The notes below the pieces were generated by a model, which saw only the letters and a program-made list of their open reading frames with translations, searched no databases and was not told the origin of the DNA. Both the position numbers and the translations under genes were made by a program. This document shows positions 1 to 9,210 of a DNA stretch of 64,000 nt, in pieces. The DNA is from Zhengitettix transpicula (Eukaryota; Arthropoda; Insecta; Orthoptera; Tetrigidae): contig CM073591.1 in assembly GCA_037074705.1 (NCBI GenBank), positions 133,307,032-133,371,031 on the forward strand, written 5' to 3'. Each line of letters opens with the position of its first letter. Positions within the stretch are counted from its first letter, which is position 1.

Positions 1-268
1 TCTGTAAGCAGATATCTTGGTTTTCCTCGTACTTTTCCTCAAAACCCCTATTTACAAAATGTAGCGCCCTCCACCCTTTACCTGCGCCTTTGCTGACTTG
101 ATTTCCCAAATTTAGAACCTTACTAATCGTGATTGCAAGATATTCACAACTGTTGGATTCCGTTACAACTTCATTCCCCATTTGTAAATTTAAGGAATGA
201 CGAGGCGGGGTTTTTCGAACACACGAGAATGTCTGTATGAATCGATGGATTACGTACAGCGAAATCAA
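1..268 (-). pseudogene. LINE reverse-transcriptase relic (unit 1; right part only, cut by window start)
   Basis: The N-terminal side of the relic described at 4108-4739; its C-terminal side lies before the window. It belongs to the CGATGGA (His) form. Confidence 0.7.
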
Positions 269-910
269 GACATTTCGTTAGTAAATAGTAGGCCAATAAT
301 TTTATGAAAACGTATTTGGATCTACGTCGTGCTAACGAATTACAGTAAACGGTGAAATTACACAATGATTGGTATGCATAAGGGAATATTCGCGGAAAAG
401 TCTCGATATATTTAAATCAAGTTGGTTTTAAAATGTAAATAAAGAGCTTATAAGAAGAAGAAAAATATTGTATGTTTGAGGGATAAATTTCATGAAATGT
501 TCCAAATAAAGGAAATAAATAAGTAAGGATCAATTTGGAATTCTATTTAAATGGTTTTGTTTCTATGGAGCGGCACTGGAGCATCTAATAAAGAAACAGG
601 GTTGATTTTCTGTACGATTTATAATTGTTGTTTGTTAGCATTGTAAACGATAAATGTGTTGAATAAATAAAAAGTAATGAGGCTGAAGCGTGAATTTGAA
701 TGTGTACGATATTAAATAGAGTTTTCAACTTAGTTTGTACCGAAATTGAGAATGTCCCAGTATTTTCGTGAGACGAAGTGTAGGACGTGTGACGCAGAGT
801 GAACATTAGGATTGTACTTGTAAACATCCTGATAAATTGTGTGTGATGAGACGTCCCGACTCGAAGAGAATAAAGCTGAGGAAAGAAGTATTTGAGTTTG
901 AATTGTATTT
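269..910. other. Spacer between LINE relic and U1 3' end
   Basis: AT-rich sequence downstream of U1 in its direction of transcription. I could not identify a clear snRNA 3' box in the bases just beyond 911. Minus-strand frames at 585-827 and 730-1023 are shadows; the second simply reads through U1 in the sense direction. The small indels of units 5 and 8 fall in this segment and fuse these frames into 144-145 codon frames, which confirms that they are unconstrained. Equivalent spacers follow every U1 copy. Confidence 0.7.
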
Positions 911-1074
911 GTCCGGGACAGCGCGTACGCAGTCCCGACTACCAAAAATAACGCGCCCGAGTTATCCACATTAGGGATAATCGCAGGGGTCAGCCCAACC
1001 GAAGTGCAATGGAAGAGCCTCACCCTGGAGGAACCGCCTTCATGATCACGGTAACCTCTACGCCAGGTAAGTAT
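911..1074 (-). ncRNA. U1 snRNA: U1 spliceosomal snRNA (unit 1, reference copy)
   Basis: U1 snRNA is the core of the U1 snRNP, which pairs with the 5' splice site of pre-mRNA in the nucleus. Read on the minus strand from 1074, the RNA starts AUACUUACCUG, and nucleotides 3-11 complement the donor consensus CAG|GUAAGU. Stem-loop I holds GAUCAUGAAG (nt 28-37), the U1-70K site. Stem-loop II (about nt 48-91) has the loop AUUGCACUU (65-73), the U1A/SNF site. Stem-loop III is UUAUCC/GGAUAA (95-100 with 108-113). The single-stranded Sm site AUUUUUGG is at nt 126-133 (942-949). Stem-loop IV pairs GGGAC with GUCCC and ends in GCG-UACG-CGC. The 164-nt length fits the family. The exact 3' end (911-913) is estimated from stem IV. 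Identification rests on recalled U1 sequence and the complete fold, not on a search. Confidence 0.96.
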
Positions 1075-1140
1075 GCCGACATGCGCACAAACTCGGCGTT
1101 ATGTACCCAGATACCGCCGAACACACTGCGACTCACAACG
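1075..1140 (-). promoter_or_regulatory. U1 upstream (promoter-position) region, no recognised PSE
   Basis: This is the segment immediately 5' of U1, where insect snRNA genes carry a proximal sequence element about 40-60 bp upstream (here roughly 1115-1135). I do not recognise the fruit-fly PSEA consensus, and there is no TATA box at the expected place. The stretch is nearly invariant across units; changes seen are a 1-bp deletion in unit 7, the edge of the deletion in unit 15 and the GTATGCC/GTTCGCC difference at the start. An 88-codon plus-strand reading frame crosses it but is only an accidental frame antisense to U1. Confidence 0.45.
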
Positions 1141-3748
1141 CAGTCAAAACTCACTCACACTCTGCACATTATTTATCCCGTACATTCGGCGATACTCGCG
1201 GAACTAAAGCTTAAAACCGCCCTGAACCCCAAACCCACATCCCTACAAAATACTGAAAACTTTTACAAAAATTGAAATTAAATATTTCATTTGACCGCGT
1301 GGTTCGCACGTTGTGCCGAGAGGTGTCTCTGCCGCCATGTTCATTCAAATCTGTACGTGTCAAAGATCGGTTAGCATTTGCGTTTCTTCATAGGGCTTCT
1401 TCGATTTAAACTTTTAAAACTTTCCAAAATTTCAACTTTTATTAAACTGCCTCTTCGTAAATGCAATCCGAAGACTTTCTTTACTCGCTGCATTTGACTA
1501 TGTACTTACACCCTTCAACACGTACATGTCTCTGTCCTCGCCGCCGTATCAAGAATTATACACAGAATATCCAAATATTTCGATTATTTCGGCGGAAATT
1601 GTAAATCGTCAAAAGTATTCTCGCAGTAATGACAATCAATCGTCACGCCCTCTGACTCTACAATCATTATATTCCTCTTGATAATACGCAAATTGTGTAA
1701 TGAAATGATTCAGCACCTCCAAATTCGTGCAGAGAATTTTACACTGACACTCAAGACAGTATTTCATTCGCGTGACCAAATGTGAGGATCGGATGTGTGG
1801 GTATTCGCTGGTAATTCCACCACAGACGAAAAATAGCTTTCGTGCCTCTTGGCGCCAGTTCGGCTGAGGATTCTAACCCAATTCTCACGACGGTCCACCT
1901 GCAGGCGGGTGGATCGTCACAAATTAAGAAATATAATGACGTCATATCATCCTAGACTCGAAGATTACACCAACATTACACAAGAAAGAAGCAATGGCAA
2001 AACGGCAGGATCCACAAGTCGCCAGAGTTTGAGGACTGAAGACAGTCGTTCTCGAACCATCACAGAAGAACGGTTGCTCTGGAACCATCACAGTACAAGT
2101 GTTGAGAAAGTTTTAGACTCACAGCCACCTGAGACTCCGAGATATTTTAAATGGAACGCCGCTTCGCAGAGAAACTTCGGTCACCGTAACCAAACCTCGT
2201 CACGCCTAATGGTTGTGTAGACGGTTTTACTTTCTTTTTCCTTGGCCTAGTTTTTCCCACGTTTCCATCTCCGTCTAGCCGGGACCTTTTAAAGCGACAT
2301 GTTTAGTTATATTGAGTCAGGGATGAGGTCCAATCCCATTTTAGATTAAATAAACTAGGTGAAACATTACGAGGGAGGCTTCTTTTACTAGGTAAAGCCC
2401 AACTTTCTCCTTCCAGCAGTAACAGGCGACGAAGCTCGGGCCGGAAGATTTGACCAGGAACCTTGGACCGACAGGAGACCTGTTCCGACGGTTTTAGATC
2501 AAGAACGCCTAATAAAGACCTTCTAAGAGTAGAGCTTTCTTAATTTCTCAATCCTCGACGCTTAGAGGGTGATCTCTTGTTAATTATTTATTATCTCGCG
2601 TTAGTGTGTTCATTGGTAAGTTAGCGTCTCAAGCATACGTAATTTTCATTTGTCCATGATTTTCGAATGTGTACGCCCGTATTTAATTAAACTACATGTA
2701 GACAGCGGGGTGGCAGGTGCCACGACATCGAAATAATTGAATTTACAATAAATAAATATAGTTATTTCAAATTAAGAACCCGGCTTGTGGACATTTTTTA
2801 AATGATCAAAATCTATATCATTAATGACAATCGAAGATCGAAATGGAGGAAGAAATTTCCAAACTATTGGAGGCTCTAGATTACTTGGTTTAATTACATT
2901 ACGTGGACCTCGCGACATGTGGTTTTATAAATTCCAAAAATCCTCCTTACTGCCTCTGTCGTTATGAGAAAGTTTTCGGATTTTCGGGCACCGTTTTCTA
3001 CCCTTGCCGTAAAAACGGTCAATTCTTAAGACTTCTTATTTCTAGCCGTTTTCTCAACGCCAGCTGATATCGTTGTAAGATCTGCTACAATCCTTGCCCC
3101 TATTCACTGTGTTACGTGGGAACAATTCTTGTGCATTTTTCTTTCCCTCAACTAAGAATTTTAGTAACTGACGGAATTACAAGTCGTTAGTACCCCTGTT
3201 AATCATCGGGCCGTATGCTCATTCTCCTTAGTGTTTTTACCGTTTTTGAATAATCGTCCTTGCCGTTATTCCGTTTTACTTGTTTCCGCGGTGCAAACCG
3301 ATTTCAGGCTTCCAATACGAAATATTAAGAAATTCAACCAAATATCGTAAATACTGTACTTTGCCCTCTATACATAAAGTGTCCCAGTTTCTGTCAATTT
3401 ATTCGCTTTGTGATATTCCTTACTATATAAATTGTCACTTACGAAATCAGCTTCTCCGTTGAATTAAGTTTCTAGTAGAACAATTTCCGACAATACTTCC
3501 TTTTATTACCAGGTCTTCCGCTGGCCTAACTAGGGTCACGTCCAGTGTATGATTTATTATTCTGTGTTTTGTCCTACCTGCTGAAAGACGTCATTCCAAA
3601 CCTGGGAATTTACGGCAATTTGCATTTGGGAATTTCCAAGCTGTTCTTCCCAGTATTAAGATCACCGGCTAAAGTCAACGGCTGATTATCTAATAGAAAG
3701 CTTTTGAATATTAAAGGCGCTTGGCGCGACATTGTTCAGCCGCGTAAG

Positions 3749-3767
3749 TATTATTATTATAATTATT
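3749..3767. repeat. (TAT/TTA)n microsatellite in each unit
   Basis: A short TATTATTATTATAATTATT run, followed by further AT-rich sequence to about 3895. The same length recurs in the other units (for example 8220-8238), so it has not expanded since the array formed. Confidence 0.8.
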
Positions 3768-4045
3768 CTTGGGCCTTTTCCCGGTTGTAGCTATATCTAC
3801 TAAAATAACAAAATACAAAAAGACATTTATTCAAATATACAATATATACAAATATATGCCTTTGTAAAGTTTATTATTTTTATTTATTATTTAAATGACA
3901 AAAATGGAAACATTAACCGCACACGCCCCTCTTGTTTCGATACACTGCACTTCACTTTATTTTATTGGACATATCTTTTCTCATAAATCACTTCACTTCA
4001 CTGCTCACCACTCTGACCAGATAAAAACTAATAAGTGTAATAAGA

Positions 4046-4066
4046 ATATATATATAGATATATATA
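4046..4066. repeat. (TA)n microsatellite beyond the LINE relic
   Basis: A TA-dinucleotide run interrupted by one G (TATATATATAGATATATATA core). It lies about 40 bp past the stop codon of the LINE relic on the minus strand, where the 3' tail of a non-LTR element could be expected. It is constant in length between units. Confidence 0.75.
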
Positions 4067-4107
4067 CAATACCCCATGTTTATTGCCTTCCTTTAAACTG
4101 ATCACCG

Positions 4108-4739
4108 CTATTCGGAAAATACGTCAGGCAATGAATTCCAGTCGCGTATTGATCTTTTAACAAATAAATATTCGCCAACGTATGCCATTTTCTTTAATTT
4201 GGTAAGGGTGATCTATTATGGAAATATTAGTGGGCGCCAAGAGATGATTTTAAATTTATTTCCAGGCCGGATGACCTGTATAAAGTTTGTGTATTGCGGA
4301 CAGCCTCTCGTGTTTCGTTTCTACTGCTCAGCGTTAGTAAATTGATCGAGAGGATTGTCCGCGAATAGACACCCAAACATCTTTTTAGCCCGATTCTGAA
4401 GCTAGTGGGTATTTATTTAAATATGCACCCCAACAAATTGTCCCATATTCTAAAATAGACCTGACCAGTTATCTGTAAGCAGATATCTTGGTTTTCCTCG
4501 TACTTTTCCTCAAAACCCCTATTTACAAAATGTAGCGCCCTCCACCCTTTACCTGCGCCTTTGCTGACTTGATTTCCCAAATTTAGAACCTTACTAATCG
4601 TGATTGCAAGATATTCACAACTGTTGGATTCCGTTACAACTTCATTCCCCATTTGTAAATTTAAGGAATGACGAGGCGGGGTTTTTCGAACACACGAGAA
4701 TGTCTGTATGAATCGATGGATTACGTACAGCGAAATCAA
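4108..4739 (-). pseudogene. Non-LTR retrotransposon reverse-transcriptase C-terminal relic (unit 1/2 junction)
   Basis: Minus-strand translation shows successive blocks typical of the thumb/C-terminal region of insect LINE reverse transcriptases, split over frames. Block one is SCEYLAITISKVLNLGNQVS followed by GAGKGWRALHFVNRGFEEK (4413-4739 frame). After a frameshift comes LVRSILEYGTICWGAYLNKY, then RLSAIHKLYTGHPAWK and NHLLAPTNISIIDH. After another shift comes YVGEYLFVKRSIRDWNSLPD, ending at a stop (4108-4110). At least two frameshifts and several in-frame stops make it inactive. No endonuclease or catalytic FADD-type block is present, which fits a 5'-truncated insertion. The family (Jockey-like or related) cannot be fixed without a search. 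The relic was present before amplification of the unit. Confidence 0.78.
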
Positions 4740-7700
4740 GACATTTCGTTAGTAAATAGTAGGCCAATAATTTTATGAAAACGTATTTGGATCTACGTCG
4801 TGCTAACGAATTACAGTAAACGGTGAAATTACACAATGATTGGTATGCATAAGGGAATATTCGCGGAAAAGTCTCGATATATTTAAATCAAGTTGGTTTT
4901 AAAATGTAAATAAAGAGCTTATAAGAAGAAGAAAAATATTGTATGTTTGAGGGATAAATTTCATGAAATGTTCCAAATAAAGGAAATAAATAAGTAAGGA
5001 TCAATTTGGAATTCTATTTAAATGGTTTTGTTTCTATGGAGCGGCACTGGAGCATCTAATAAAGAAACAGGGTTGATTTTCTGTACGATTTATAATTGTT
5101 GTTTGTTAGCATTGTAAACGATAAATGTGTTGAATAAATAAAAAGTAATGAGGCTGAAGCGTGAATTTGAATGTGTACGATATTAAATAGAGTTTTCAAC
5201 TTAGTTTGTACCGAAATTGAGAATGTCCCAGTATTTTCGTGAGACGAAGTGTAGGACGTGTGACGCAGAGTGAACATTAGGATTGTACTTGTAAACATCC
5301 TGATAAATTGTGTGTGATGAGACGTCCCGACTCGAAGAGAATAAAGCTGAGGAAAGAAGTATTTGAGTTTGAATTGTATTTATCCGGGACAGCGCGTACG
5401 CAGTCCCGACTACCAAAAATAACGCGCCCGAGTTATCCACATTAGGGATAATCGCAGGGGTCAGCCCAACCGAAGTGCAATGGAAGAGCCTCACCCTGGA
5501 GGAACCGCCTTCATGATCACGGTAACCTCTACGCCAGGTAAGTTCGCCGACATGCGCACAAACTCGGCGTTATGTACCCAGATACCGCCGAACACACTGC
5601 GACTCACAACGCAGTCAAAACTCACTCACACTCTGCACATTATTTATCCCGTACATTCGGCGATACTCGCGGAACTAAAGCTTAAAACCGCCCTGAACCC
5701 CAAACCCACATCCCTACAAAATACTGAAAACTTTTACAAAAATTGAAATTAAATATTTCATTTGACCGCGTGGTTCGCACGTTGTGCCGAGAGGTGTCTC
5801 TGCCGCCATGTTCATTCAAATCTGTACGTGTCAAAGATCGGTTAGCATTTGCGTTTCTTCATAGGGCTTCTTCGATTTAAACTTTTAAAACTTTCCAAAA
5901 TTTCAACTTTTATTAAACTGCCTCTTCGTAAATGCAATCCGAAGACTTTCTTTACTCGCTGCATTTGACTATGTACTTACACCCTTCAACACGTACATGT
6001 CTCTGTCCTCGCCGCCGTATCAAGAATTATACACAGAATATCCAAATATTTCGATTATTTCGGCGGAAATTGTAAATCGTCAAAAGTATTCTCGCAGTAA
6101 TGACAATCAATCGTCACGCCCTCTGACTCTACAATCATTATATTCCTCTTGATAATACGCAAATTGTGTAATGAAATGATTCAGCACCTCCAAATTCGTG
6201 CAGAGAATTTTACACTGACACTCAAGACAGTATTTCATTCGCGTGACCAAATGTGAGGATCGGATGTGTGGGTATTCGCTGGTAATTCCACCACAGACGA
6301 AAAATAGCTTTCGTGCCTCTTGGCGCCAGTTCGGCTGAGGATTCTAACCCAATTCTCACGACGGTCCACCTGCAGGCGGGTGGATCGTCACAAATTAAGA
6401 AATATAATGACGTCATATCATCCTAGACTCGAAGATTACACCAACATTACACAAGAAAGAAGCAATGGCAAAACGGCAGGATCCACAAGTCGCCAGAGTT
6501 TGAGGACTGAAGACAGTCGTTCTCGAACCATCACAGAAGAACGGTTGCTCTGGAACCATCACAGTACAAGTGTTGAGAAAGTTTTAGACTCACAGCCACC
6601 TGAGACTCCGAGATATTTTAAATGGAACGCCGCTTCGCAGAGAAACTTCGGTCACCGTAACCAAACCTCGTCACGCCTAATGGTTGTGTAGACGGTTTTA
6701 CTTTCTTTTTCCTTGGTCTAGTTTTTCCCACGTTTCCATCTCCGTCTAGCCGGGACCTTTTAAAGCGACATGTTTAGTTATATTGAGTCAGGGATGAGGT
6801 CCAATCCCATTTTAGATTAAATAAACTAGGTGAAACATTACGAGGGAGGCTTCTTTTACTAGGTAAAGCCCAACTTTCTCCTTCCAGCAGTAACAGGCGA
6901 CGAAGCTCGGGCCGGAAGATTTGACCAGGAACCTTGGACCGACAGGAGACCTGTTCCGACGGTTTTGGATCAAGAACGCCTAATAAAGACCTTCTAAGAG
7001 TAGAGCTTTCTTAATTTCTCAATCCTCGACGCTTAGAGGGTGATTTCTTGTTAATTATTTATTATCTCGCGTTAGTGTGTTCATTGGTAAGTTAGCGTCT
7101 CAAGCATACGTAATTTTCATTTGTCCATGATTTTCGAATGTGTACGCCCGTATTTAATTAAACTACATGTAGACAGCGGGGTGGCAGGTGCCACGACATC
7201 GAAATAATTGAATTTACAATAAATAAATATAGTTATTTCAAATTAAGAACCCGGCTTGTGGACATTTTTTAAATGATCAAAATCTATATCATTAATGACA
7301 ATCGAAGATCGAAATGGAGGAAGAAATTTCCAAACTATTGGAGGCTCTAGATTACTTGGTTTAATTACATTACGTGGACCTCGCGACATGTGGTTTTATA
7401 AATTCCAAAAATCCTCCTTACTGCCTCTGTCGTTATGAGAAAGTTTTCGGATTTTCGGGCACCGTTTTCTACCCTTGCCGTAAAAACGGTCAATTCTTAA
7501 GACTTCTTATTTCTAGCCGTTTTCTCAACGCCAGCTGATATCGTTGTAAGATCTGCTACAATCCTTGCCCCTATTCACTGTGTTACGTGGGAACAATTCT
7601 TGTGCATTTTTCTTTCCCTCAACTAAGAATTTTAGTAACTGACGGAATTACAAGTCGTTAGTACCCCTGTTAATCATCGGGCCGTATGCTCATTCTCCTT

Positions 7701-8942
7701 AGTGTTTTTACCGTTTTTGAATAATCGTCCTTGCCGTTATTCCGTTTTACTTGTTTCCGCGGTGCAAACCGATTTCAGGCTTCCAATACGAAATATTAAG
7801 AAATTCAACCAAATATCGTAAATACTGTACTTTGCCCTCTATACATAAAGTGTCCCAGTTTCTGTCAATTTATTCGCTTTGTGATATTCCTTACTATATA
7901 AATTGTCACTTACGAAATCAGATTCTCCGTTGAATTAAGTTTCTAGTAGAACAATTTCCGACAATACTTCCTTTTATTACCAGGTCTTCCGCTGGCCTAA
8001 CTAGGGTCACGTCCAGTGTATGATTTATTATTCTGTGTTTTGTCCTACCTGCTGAAAGACGTCATTCCAAACCTGGGAATTTACGGCAATTTGCATTTGG
8101 GAATTTCCAAGCTGTTCTTCCCAGTATTAAGATCACCGGCTAAAGTCAACGGCTGATTATCTAATAGAAAGCTTTTGAATATTAAAGGCGCTTGGCGCGA
8201 CATTGTTCAGCCGCGTAAGTATTATTATTATAATTATTCTTGGGCCTTTTCCCGGTTGTAGCTATATCTACTAAAATAACAAAATACAAAAAGACATTTA
8301 TTCAAATATACAATATATACAAATATATGCCTTTGTAAAGTTTATTATTTTTATTTATTATTTAAATGACAAAAATGGAAACATTAACCGCACACGCCCC
8401 TCTTGTTTCGATACACTGCACTTCACTTTATTTTATTGGACATATCTTTTCTCATAAATCACTTCACTTCACTGCTCACCACTCTGACCAGATAAAAACT
8501 AATAAGTGTAATAAGAATATATATATAGATATATATACAATACCCCATGTTTATTGCCTTCCTTTAAACTGATCACCGCTATTCGGAAAATACGTCAGGC
8601 AATGAATTCCAGTCGCGTATTGATCTTTTAACAAATAAATATTCGCCAACGTATGCCATTTTCTTTAATTTGGTAAGGGTGATCTATTATGGAAATATTA
8701 GTGGGCGCCAAGAGATGATTTTAAATTTATTTCCAGGCCGGATGACCTGTATAAAGTTTGTGTATTGCGGACAGCCTCTCGTGTTTCGTTTCTACTGCTC
8801 AGCGTTAGTAAATTGATCGAGAGGATTGTCCGCGAATAGACACCCAAACATCTTTTTAGCCCGATTCTGAAGCTAGTGGGTATTTATTTAAATATGCACC
8901 CCAACAAATTGTCCCATATTCTAAAATAGACCTGACCAGTTA
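4472..8942. repeat. Repeat unit 2 (4,471 bp)
   Basis: Shares with unit 3, and not with unit 1, several markers in its first two thirds: GTATTTATCCGGG at the U1 3' end, GTAAGTTCGCC at the U1 5' end, TTTTGGATC near 6964 and GTGATTTCTTG near 7041. The later A/B block is type A. It has a private CCTTGGTCTA near 6713. Confidence 0.95.
5382..5545 (-). ncRNA. U1 snRNA: U1 snRNA (unit 2; variant ends)
   Basis: All structural elements are intact. Nucleotides 1-2 are GA instead of AU (plus strand GTAAGTTCGCC), and the last base is U rather than C (5382). The splice-site pairing segment ACUUACCUG is unchanged. Transcription may start at the same distance and give an altered cap-proximal dinucleotide. 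Confidence 0.94.
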
Positions 8943-9210
8943 TCTGTAAGCAGATATCTTGGTTTTCCTCGTACTTTTCCTCAAAACCCCTATTTACAAA
9001 ATGTAGCGCCCTCCACCCTTTACCTGCGCCTTTGCTGACTTGATTTCCCAAATTTAGAACCTTACTAATCGTGATTGCAAGATATTCACAACTGTTGGAT
9101 TCCGTTACAACTTCATTCCCCATTTGTAAATTTAAGGAATGACGAGGCGGGGTTTTTCGAACACACGAGAATGTCTGTATGAATCGATGGATTACGTACA
9201 GCGAAATCAA
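8579..9210 (-). pseudogene. LINE reverse-transcriptase relic (unit 2/3 junction)
   Basis: Same disrupted relic. Encoded form as at the unit 1/2 junction (CGATGGA, His). Confidence 0.75.

Larger units (their letters stand above)
1141..4107. other. Long spacer of the unit (no gene recognised)
   Basis: AT-rich, non-repetitive within the unit. It contains short frames of 123 codons (1849-2220, plus), 64 codons (1751-1945, minus), 60 codons (3280-3462, plus) and 68 codons (3895-4101, plus) with no recognisable domain. Changes between units in the 123-codon frame are mostly amino-acid changing (Asn to Ile in unit 11; Arg to Lys and Gln to His in unit 12), giving no sign of coding constraint. Notable short motifs are a perfect TGACGTCA palindrome at 1937-1944, a GACTG-AAGA-CAGTC hairpin near 2034-2047 and the A/B haplotype block at 3011-3038. 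I found no tRNA, 5S rRNA or other snRNA. The equivalent spacer in every other unit has the same content. Confidence 0.7.
1..4471. repeat. Repeat unit 1 (4,471 bp; reference unit)
   Basis: Unit used as reference. Order along the plus strand: end of the LINE relic (1-268), AT-rich spacer (269-910), U1 gene (911-1074, minus), U1 upstream region (1075-1140), long spacer (1141-4107), start of the next LINE relic (4108 on). Diagnostic variants: GTAAAAACGG with TTCTTATTTC in the 3011-3038 block (called type A here), GGGCCGTATG at 3208-3217, GACAAAAATGG at 3898. Confidence 0.95.

Noticed and set aside
730..1023. Minus-strand 97-145 codon frames as proteins
   Set aside because: They read straight through the U1 snRNA gene in the sense direction. 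Their length changes with neutral indels in units 5, 7, 8 and 15.
1849..1870. TTGGCGCCAGTTCGG as a retroelement primer-binding site
   Set aside because: Only the first seven bases fit a lysine-tRNA type site, and no LTR or gag-like frame accompanies it.
1849..2220. 123-codon plus-strand frame kept in all units
   Set aside because: No recognisable domain. Persistence reflects homogenisation of the array, and the few differences are mostly amino-acid changing. No splice or transcript signal supports it.
2216..2793. Possible solo LTR (starts TGTAG, ends GGACA, several AATAAA motifs inside)
   Set aside because: No target-site duplication at the borders (GGTTG versus TTTTT), no polypurine tract before it and no convincing primer-binding site after it.
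3618..3637. Octamer ATTTGCAT and kappa-B-like GGGAATTTCC as U1 distal enhancer
   Set aside because: They are 2.5 kb upstream of U1. Octamer-dependent distal elements are a vertebrate feature, and short motifs are expected by chance in a 4.5-kb unit.
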